A stretch of 64,000 bases of DNA from NCBI RefSeq assembly GCF_900091955.1, contig NZ_FMDF01000035.1, positions 1 through 64,000 of the forward strand. The letters run 5' to 3'. Below are positions 58,907 through 64,000 of this stretch, in pieces. A program made the position numbers and the translations under genes. The notes under the pieces were generated by a model, which did not search any database, had not been told where the DNA came from, and saw only the letters and a program-made list of their open reading frames with translations. The stretch's first letter is position 1, and each line of letters begins with the position of its first letter. This DNA comes from Streptomyces sp. Ncost-T10-10d. Its GTDB lineage: Bacteria; Actinomycetota; Actinomycetes; Streptomycetales; Streptomycetaceae.

Positions 58907-59533
58907 ATGACCCAGCCTGCCGGCCCACGGGCCTACCACCCCGACGACCGTGCGGCCCTCGCGGACATCTGCGTCCGGACGGCCGACAACGGCGGCGACT
59001 CCCGGCATCTGTACCCCGACCGGGAGCTGATGCCGTCGATCTTTGCCGCGCCGTACGCCTGCCTCGAACCCGATCTGGCCTTCGTGATCGACGACGGTAC
59101 GGGCCAAGCGGTCGGCTACATCCTGGGCACCGCGAACACGGCGCAGTTCGTCGAAGCGTTCCGCGGGAAATGGCTGCCGTCGGTCGAGAAGCGCTTCCCG
59201 GCGCTCGCCGGCCCGCCGCGGACCCCCAGCGAGGAGATGATCGCCCTTCTGCACGACCCGGAGCGGATGATCCTCCCCGAACTGGCGGCCCATCCCGCGC
59301 ACTTGCACATCGATCTGCTGCCCGCCTGGCAGCGGAGGGGGTACGGCAGAGCGCTGATGCGTACGTTCCTGGCCGCGCTGCGGGCCAAGGAAGTCGATGC
59401 CGTGCATCTGTCCATGCTCACGTCCAACGCCCCGGCCAGGGCCTTCTACGACCGCCTCGGCTTCGGCGAGATCCAGGTGCCGGACCCCGGACCCGTCACC
59501 TACCTGGGGCGCACCACCGAAGCGGACCTGTAG
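58907..59533 (+). CDS. GNAT family N-acetyltransferase under a CebR box
   Basis: A 208-residue acetyltransferase. Seen: AYHPDDRAALADICVRTADN near residue 9, LAFVIDDGTGQAVGYILGTA near 55, HLHIDLLPAWQRRGYGRALM near 127 (acetyl-CoA loop QRRGYG), and LSMLTSNAPARAFYDRLGFG near 165. The length and the HLYPDRELMP segment resemble the O-GlcNAcase-associated acetyltransferase-like group seen in streptomycetes, but this is only a resemblance. ATG 58907 follows GAGGAA. Regulation by cellobiose through CebR is predicted from the operator just upstream. Acceptor unknown. Confidence 0.88.
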   Translation: MTQPAGPRAYHPDDRAALADICVRTADNGGDSRHLYPDRELMPSIFAAPYACLEPDLAFVIDDGTGQAVGYILGTANTAQFVEAFRGKWLPSVEKRFPALAGPPRTPSEEMIALLHDPERMILPELAAHPAHLHIDLLPAWQRRGYGRALMRTFLAALRAKEVDAVHLSMLTSNAPARAFYDRLGFGEIQVPDPGPVTYLGRTTEADL

Positions 59534-59572
59534 CGGTCCTCCGGCATCGGGGGGACGACGCCCGGCGCCCGC

Positions 59573-60073
59573 TCACACGGTGCGCTCCATGAAAACCAAC
59601 CCGTCCCGCGCGTCCCACGGTTCAGTGATCCCGAAGCCGAGGCGCTCGTACAGGGCGATGGCGCCCGTGCGCCACTTCCATACGGAGAGCCGAACCGTGC
59701 CGACTCCGCTCTGTTCGGCGTGCGCCAGTGCGGCGCTCATCAGATGGGAGGCGACGCCGCGTCCCCGGAACTCCGGATCGGTCCACAGGCGCTTGATCTC
59801 CGACCGCCCCTCGACGGCGGCGGTGACCACGACACAGCCCACAGGGGTCTCACCACTCAGGGCCAGCAGCACGACATCGTCGTGGAACACCGTCCGTGGG
59901 TCCGAGATCTCGGCCCGGTACCGGTCGGGCAGCTCGGCCGCGCCGGCGACGGCCTCGCCCTTCTCGGCCTGGGTCCGCAGGTGGTAGGCCGCCAGCAGTC
60001 GGGCCGGCCCGCCCTCGGTAACACCGTGCCGGCCCGGCCAGCGGACGACGACGATGTCGGATCGACCAGTCAT
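59573..60073 (-). CDS. GNAT family N-acetyltransferase
   Basis: A 166-residue acetyltransferase. Seen: AEISDPRTVFHDDVVLLALS near residue 55, TPVGCVVVTAAVEGRSEIKR near 76, LWTDPEFRGRGVASHLMSAA near 96 (acetyl-CoA loop FRGRGV), and LSVWKWRTGAIALYERLGFG near 128. It follows a common streptomycete pattern where EIKRLWTDPEFRGRG marks the conserved strands. ATG 60073. Converges with the preceding acetyltransferase with 39 bp between stops. Substrate unknown. Confidence 0.9.
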   Translation of the reverse strand: MTGRSDIVVVRWPGRHGVTEGGPARLLAAYHLRTQAEKGEAVAGAAELPDRYRAEISDPRTVFHDDVVLLALSGETPVGCVVVTAAVEGRSEIKRLWTDPEFRGRGVASHLMSAALAHAEQSGVGTVRLSVWKWRTGAIALYERLGFGITEPWDARDGLVFMERTV

Positions 60074-60305
60074 GCCATCAGCATCACACGCACGCCCCGA
60101 CGACCGGCCGGGCGGTCCTCGGCCGGGGCGGGGTCCGTGCCGGGGCGCCGACCCCGGCCATCCGCGGGCGTCTTCGCGTCATCTGTACCGGACCGGCCAT
60201 GGGAGGGGGTGTCACGGGGGCCGGCTGGGCAGGTACTGGTGTACGACCCGGAAAACGGGGCGAAGCGGCCGGTGCCGAGGGATGTGTGACGTGAGGGAGC
60301 AGACC

Positions 60306-61178
60306 GTGTGGCAGTTCTCCGACGATCGTGGGCAGTTGTCGACCGCCGGGCGGTGCCCGACGCGGGTGCTCGCCTATGTCCAGGCAGGAGCGACCCTGTG
60401 GGACCACGGGATACGTCCGAGCGCAATATTCGGCTCCGATCACGACGACGAAGCCGCGCCGGACGCGGCGAAGACCGGATCGATGTCGCTGACCGGGGTC
60501 GGCTACCTCGGCGCGGGCAGCACCTTGGACGTGGACACCCTGCTGAGCGGAGAGCCGGACCTCGTGGTGGCCGTCAGCTACGGCGGCGGTCATGTCTACG
60601 GGCTCGCCCCGGAGACCGCCAAGCATCTGGAGGAGCACGTCCCGGTCGTCGTCATCGACGTGGGCCAGGCCCGCACCCTCGCGGAGATCGGTGACCGGTT
60701 CGTGCAGCTGGCGCGCTCGCTCGGCGCCGAGGAGGCCACGACGGCGACACAGGACCTGGAGGCTGCCCGGGACCGGCTGCGCACACTCGCTTCCGGACCG
60801 GACCGGCCCAGGGTGGTCGCCCTTTCCCCGGCCGGGCAGGACCGGACGCACCTCGCCCGCCCCCGCATGTGGCCCGAGCTGCGTGTGCTGGCCGAGCTCG
60901 GCGTCGACCTGGTGGAGCCGGCCGAGGGGCCCGGCGCGAACTGGTCCACGGTCGGCTGGGCGGACGCCGCGGCGTTGCGCCCCGCCATCGTGCTCGCCGA
61001 CATCCGTGCCAACGCCACACCCCTGGGCGAGCTCCGGACGAACGAGGAGTGGTCGGCGATCGAGCGCGTCGCCCGGGTGCTGCCCTGGAATCCGGAGCCG
61101 GTCTGCAGTCCGCAGGCCCATGCACGGTTCCTGGCACTCGTGGCCGACGCGTTGGAGGCCGCCGCCCACCGGAACTGA
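60306..61178 (+). CDS. Cytoplasmic protein of the ABC substrate-binding (TroA/BtuF-like) fold
   Basis: A 290-residue protein with the two-lobed helical-backbone binding-protein fold of iron-siderophore and cobalamin receptors. Seen: [20 protein letters not shown] near residue 19, [20 protein letters not shown] near 65, [19 protein letters not shown] near 85, [20 protein letters not shown] near 115, and [13 protein letters not shown] near 225. It has no signal peptide or lipobox from any plausible start. GTG 60306 is chosen because GAGGGAG lies 6 nt upstream; ATG 60282 is an alternative. No permease or ATPase gene is adjacent. Ligand unknown; it may be a cytoplasmic ligand sensor. Confidence 0.75.
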   Translation: MWQFSDDRGQLSTAGRCPTRVLAYVQAGATLWDHGIRPSAIFGSDHDDEAAPDAAKTGSMSLTGVGYLGAGSTLDVDTLLSGEPDLVVAVSYGGGHVYGLAPETAKHLEEHVPVVVIDVGQARTLAEIGDRFVQLARSLGAEEATTATQDLEAARDRLRTLASGPDRPRVVALSPAGQDRTHLARPRMWPELRVLAELGVDLVEPAEGPGANWSTVGWADAAALRPAIVLADIRANATPLGELRTNEEWSAIERVARVLPWNPEPVCSPQAHARFLALVADALEAAAHRN

Positions 61179-61182
61179 AGTC

Positions 61183-61207
61183 GGGCGGCCACAGGGTGTG
61201 GCCGCCC
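61183..61207 (+). terminator. Terminator after the binding-protein gene
   Basis: GGGCGGCCACA, loop GGG, TGTGGCCGCCC: perfect 11-bp stem 4 bp past the stop at 61178. Confidence 0.8.
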
Positions 61208-61332
61208 CGCCCGCCGCACGGGCCGAGTGTGCCGATGCCCCGTACGGACGCTTCCGATCGCGCCGGTCGCCCCGGTTCGCGAGGCTGGCCACGAGCGTCC
61301 CGAGCCGACACCGCACGTCCCCAGGAGCAGGC

Positions 61333-61596
61333 ATGCAGCAGGACAAGCACCCGCCCTACCGTCCCGTCGTCTTCCGCGACCGTTCGGCGGGCTACGCCTT
61401 TCTGACCCGGTCCACCGCTTCGAGCGAGCAGACGATCGACTGGGACGACGGCAACAGCTACCCCGTCATCGATGTGGAGATCTCCGCGGAGAGCCACCCG
61501 TTCTACACCGGGCAGGCTCGCGTGGTCGACTCCGAGGGGCAGGTCGCCAAGTTCGAGCGCCGGTACGGGGCGGAGGGGAGCGAGGACGCCACCTGA
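61333..61596 (+). CDS. rpmE2: Type B ribosomal protein L31, zinc-independent
   Basis: An 87-residue L31 of the type B (C-minus) class. Seen: [20 protein letters not shown] at the start, [20 protein letters not shown] near residue 22, [20 protein letters not shown] near 43 and VAKFERRYG near 71. There are no Cys residues, so it lacks the zinc site of type A L31; in streptomycetes such copies replace the zinc form when zinc is short, under Zur. AGGAG lies 7 nt before the ATG. No Zur-like palindrome is visible in the 150 bp upstream, and it stands alone rather than with other zinc-free ribosomal paralogues. Followed by a terminator. Confidence 0.93.
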   Translation: MQQDKHPPYRPVVFRDRSAGYAFLTRSTASSEQTIDWDDGNSYPVIDVEISAESHPFYTGQARVVDSEGQVAKFERRYGAEGSEDAT

Positions 61597-61633
61597 CCCG
61601 CGTACGGGCCCGAGACGGCCCGCGTACGGACCC

Positions 61634-61669
61634 GAGTCCCCCGGCCCTTCTCAGGAGGCCGGGGGACTC
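61634..61669 (+). terminator. Terminator after rpmE2
   Basis: GAGTCCCCCGGCC pairs with GGCCGGGGGACTC, 13-bp perfect stem across a 10-nt loop, followed by TCTGTCC. Confidence 0.85.
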
Positions 61670-61684
61670 TGTCCGTCACACCTC

Positions 61685-61742
61685 TTGACACTGCTGGCCA
61701 ACCCCTCGTAACTTGCCTGCAACATCGTACTAACGCGCGTTA
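61685..61742 (+). promoter_or_regulatory. Promoter and LacI-type operator of the sugar-transport regulator
   Basis: TTGACA (61685-61690), an 18-bp spacer and TAACTT (61709-61714) form a good -35/-10 pair. Downstream TAACGCGCGTTA (61731-61742) is a perfect 12-bp palindrome with the central CG of LacI operators, and a partial copy GTTAC..GTAAC continues to 61756. Position over the start site suits autorepression. Confidence 0.6.
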
Positions 61743-61799
61743 CTAAAGCGCGTAACCAGAGCGAGGCCCGCTGTCGGCGGGACGCAGGGGGTATCCGAA

Positions 61800-62822
61800 G
61801 TGGCCACGAACAAGGCGCGACGCGTGACGATGAGCGATGTCGCCCGCCATGCCGGCGTCTCGCGCACCACCGTCTCCTTCGTCCTCAACGAGCGCGCCGA
61901 CGCCGGCATCCCCGAGGAGACCCGGGTTCGCGTCCGGGCCTCGATCGAGGAGCTCGGCTACCGGCCCAACGCCGGTGCGAGGGCGCTCGCCGCCAAGCGG
62001 AGCGAGTGGTACGGCCTGATCACCGAAATCGTCACCGCGCCGTTCGCCGTGGATGTGATCAAGGGAGCGCAGGACCGGGCCTGGGCCGAGGAGAAGTTTC
62101 TGCTCATCACCGCGGGGGACCGGGATCCCGCCATGGAGGCCGCCGCCTTCGACAAGCTGCTCGAACAGCGTGCCGAAGGGCTGCTGTACGCCACGACCTG
62201 GCACCGCGCGGTGACACTGCCACCCGCCGCCCGCGAAGTGCCGGTCGTTCTGGTGAACTGCTTCGACGCGGACGGCGCACTGCCCTCCGTCGTGCCCGAC
62301 GAGGTGGCGGGCGGCCACACCGCGACCCGGCGGCTGCTCGACGCGGGCCACCGCCGCATCGGGTTCATCAACCTCGACGCGGGCATCCCGGCCGCCGTCG
62401 GACGGCGCCAGGGGTACGAACAGGCCCTGCGCGAAGCCGGTTCGGACATCGACGACAGCCTCGTCGTACCGGGACATGCCACCGCCGACGGCGGGTACGC
62501 CGCCGCCTGCGAACTGCTCGACCGCGAGGACGGCCGCCGCCCCACGGCGCTGTTCTGCGGGAACGACCGGACGGCGATGGGCGCCTACGACGCCATCAAG
62601 GAACGCGGACTGCGGATCCCGGACGACATCGCCGTCATCGGATTCGACAACCAGGAACTCATCGCCGCCTACCTGCGGCCCGGCCTCACCACGGTCGCCC
62701 TGCCCTTCGAGGCCATGGGAGCCAAGGGCGTGGACATGCTCGGCGCTCTCACAGCGGGACAGCCGCTCACCACCACACAGGTGACGGTCGACTGCCCGCT
62801 GATCGAACGCTCGTCGGTCTGA
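61800..62822 (+). CDS. LacI-family transcriptional regulator
   Basis: A 340-residue repressor. Seen: HTH VTMSDVARHAGVSRTTVSFV near residue 9, hinge YRPNAGARALAAKRSEWYGL, core motifs FAVDVIKGAQDRAWAEEKFL near 80, DEVAGGHTATRRLLDAGHRR near 168, and AVIGFDNQELIAAYLRPGLT near 280. GTG 61800 is the start. The palindrome TAACGCGCGTTA upstream is the likely operator. It lies 68 bp before a family-5 solute-binding protein gene on the same strand, so it most probably controls an oligosaccharide ABC importer that continues beyond the window. Confidence 0.94.
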   Translation: MATNKARRVTMSDVARHAGVSRTTVSFVLNERADAGIPEETRVRVRASIEELGYRPNAGARALAAKRSEWYGLITEIVTAPFAVDVIKGAQDRAWAEEKFLLITAGDRDPAMEAAAFDKLLEQRAEGLLYATTWHRAVTLPPAAREVPVVLVNCFDADGALPSVVPDEVAGGHTATRRLLDAGHRRIGFINLDAGIPAAVGRRQGYEQALREAGSDIDDSLVVPGHATADGGYAAACELLDREDGRRPTALFCGNDRTAMGAYDAIKERGLRIPDDIAVIGFDNQELIAAYLRPGLTTVALPFEAMGAKGVDMLGALTAGQPLTTTQVTVDCPLIERSSV

Positions 62823-62890
62823 CTGCGAATCAGTCCGACGGGAATCCTCACCCGTCTTCGGCCAATTGAAGAGAGAGAAGAAAACACATT

Positions 62891-64000
62891 ATGGCACCGT
62901 CGATACGTGCCCGGCGCCTCCGGCCCGCAGCGCTCGCCGCCCCCGTCGCCGCCGCGGCCCTGCTGCTCACGGCTTGCAGCGGCACGGGCACGAACGCCGC
63001 GGGGGACACCTCCGGTCATCAGCTCCTGACGATTCCCCGCGAGGACTTCGCGACCTTCACCCGGAACTTCAACCCGTTCGCCCCCGGCCAGGTGGTGGCC
63101 CCCATGACCACCCAGGCCATCTACGAGGCGATGCTCGTCTACAACCCGGCCGACGGGAAGGCCACCCCCTGGCTGGCCACCTCCTGGGAGACGTCCACGG
63201 ACGGAAGGACCGTGACGTTCACCCTGCGCGACGGCGTCAAGTGGTCCGACGGCAAGCCGCTGACCGCCGAGGACGTCGCGTACACCTTCGGTCTGCAGAA
63301 GAAGCTGCTCGGCGGTTACGAGTACCTGCGGACGGCGAAGGCCGAGGGCACTCACAAGGTCGTCCTCTCCCTCACCAAGCCCTACTCGCCCGGTCTGTTC
63401 GAGCTGGGCAAGCAGATCATCGTGCCCAAGCACATCTGGGAGAAGGTCAAGGACCCGGCGAAGGACACCAACCCGAACCCCGTCGGCACCGGCCCGTACA
63501 CCAAGGTCGCCAACTTCCAGAGCCAGTCGTACGAGCTCCGCAGGAACCCCGAGTACTGGCAGCCGGAGAAGCAGCGGATCGACGGCATCCGGGTGCTCGG
63601 CTTCTCCGGCAACGACAGCGCCAATCTGGCCTTTGTCAACGGTGAGGCGGACTGGACCCAGTCGTTCATCCCCGATGTCGAGAAGAGCTTCGTGGCCAAG
63701 GACCCGAAGCACAACAAGTACTGGTACCCCAGGACCGGTTCGATGGTCGACTGGACGATGAACACCACCAAGGCGCCGTTCGACGACCCGAACGTGCGCA
63801 AGGCGCTCAGCCAGGCCGTCGACCGCGAGAGCGTCACCGAGGTCGGCATGAACGGATACACACAGCCCGCCGACTGCACTGGCCTGTCCGGTGGTTACGA
63901 CAAGTGGCGCGACAAGACCCTCGCCGGCTCCTGTACCTGGACGAAGCACGACGCCGCAGCGGCTGCGAAGGCGCTCGACGAAGCCGGCTACAGGAAGGGC
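62891..64000 (+). CDS. Family-5 extracellular solute-binding lipoprotein, cut by window edge
   Basis: 370 residues visible, open to base 64000. The signal peptide ends in the lipobox LLTACSG near residue 22. Family-5 (DppA/OppA-type) features: NFNPFAPGQVVAPMTTQAIY near residue 58, ATPWLATSWETSTDGRTVTF near 92, LRDGVKWSDGKPLTAEDVAY near 113, PVGTGPYTKVANF near 196 and NTTKAPFDDPNVRKALSQAV near 292. Family-5 receptors bind oligopeptides but also, in several bacteria, cello- or xylo-oligosaccharides; the LacI neighbour favours a sugar here. Permease and ATPase genes should follow outside the window. Confidence 0.92.
   Translation, partial: MAPSIRARRLRPAALAAPVAAAALLLTACSGTGTNAAGDTSGHQLLTIPREDFATFTRNFNPFAPGQVVAPMTTQAIYEAMLVYNPADGKATPWLATSWETSTDGRTVTFTLRDGVKWSDGKPLTAEDVAYTFGLQKKLLGGYEYLRTAKAEGTHKVVLSLTKPYSPGLFELGKQIIVPKHIWEKVKDPAKDTNPNPVGTGPYTKVANFQSQSYELRRNPEYWQPEKQRIDGIRVLGFSGNDSANLAFVNGEADWTQSFIPDVEKSFVAKDPKHNKYWYPRTGSMVDWTMNTTKAPFDDPNVRKALSQAVDRESVTEVGMNGYTQPADCTGLSGGYDKWRDKTLAGSCTWTKHDAAAAAKALDEAGYRKG

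Noticed and set aside
61179..61332. Searched for a Zur operator before rpmE2
   Set aside because: No TGAAAATSATTTTCA-like palindrome is visible; only a terminator hairpin of the preceding gene.
1..64000. Search for tRNA, rRNA, transposases, integrases and attachment sites
   Set aside because: None recognised by eye. A covariance-model scan would be decisive for tRNAs and small RNAs.

Overview
The window is high-GC actinobacterial DNA, almost certainly from a Streptomyces chromosome. The reasons are the very GC-rich third codon positions, frequent GTG starts, 4-bp ATGA or TGATG couplings, and several families largely confined to streptomycetes (streptophobe-type membrane protein, DUF6777, DUF6381, SCO6745-type and DUF1876 proteins, aldO-type alditol oxidase). 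No rRNA, tRNA, CRISPR array, transposase or integrase was recognised. The gene content (sugar regulators, exopolysaccharide, Ser/Thr kinases, scavenging enzymes, many decayed genes) looks like accessory or arm-type chromosome rather than core. Two genes run off the ends: a kinase at base 1 and a solute-binding protein at base 64000.

Region 1 (1-11650) is a carbohydrate-catabolic locus on the minus strand. It holds a GH38 alpha-mannosidase, a polysaccharide-deacetylase-fold protein, a Gfo/Idh/MocA oxidoreductase, an FAD oxidoreductase with a GntR-LacI hybrid regulator, a LacI regulator and a DUF6807 (PmoA-like) protein. Three near-identical LacI-type palindromes (5932-5947, 10085-10100, 11634-11649) lie upstream of the oxidoreductase operon, the LacI gene and the DUF6807 gene, so they look like one local regulon. 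Between the last two genes is a collapsed remnant joining a D-2-hydroxyacid dehydrogenase start to an enolase-superfamily tail. Region 2 (11925-16211) holds a berberine-bridge-type FAD oxidase, a tandem ABM-domain membrane protein, a guanine/cytidine-type deaminase, a DUF6381 protein and an RNase H.

Region 3 (16385-32535) is an exopolysaccharide locus with genes on alternating strands: a CDP-alcohol phosphotransferase, a glycerol-phosphate-type cytidylyltransferase, a Wzz/BY-kinase-like copolymerase with a ruined P-loop, a Wzx-like flippase, a Wzy-like polymerase, three glycosyltransferases, a lipoprotein, a secreted propeller-FN3-LamG protein, GDP-fucose synthesis (gmd, fcl) and a priming polyprenyl glycosylphosphotransferase. 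Region 4 (32871-41210) holds an alditol oxidase, a scarred carbon-monoxide-dehydrogenase-type locus (coxS fused to coxM with coxL gone, a truncated VWA gene, XdhC, CoxG), an AidB-like acyl-CoA dehydrogenase and a secreted lamin-tail protein with a long Arg-Asp-His repeat tail.

Region 5 (41367-50700) is signalling: a PAS-GAF-SpoIIE-HATPase protein whose phosphatase motifs are degraded, a DUF6777 protein, a streptophobe protein, and an operon of a twin-FHA ABC transporter, a protein with three PTQ-type threonine repeats and a Ser/Thr kinase. These three could form a phospho-threonine relay. Region 6 (50913-64000) holds a Tat-exported PHP protein, phosphoglucomutase, acetyltransferases, an MFS/LysR pair around a perfect palindrome, a YCII protein followed by a collapsed ECF sigma gene, a four-unit 20-bp repeat array, a perfect CebR box in front of an acetyltransferase, a type-B L31 gene, and a LacI regulator followed by a family-5 solute-binding protein.

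A theme across the window is gene collapse: at least six loci keep recognisable ends of genes whose middles are missing.
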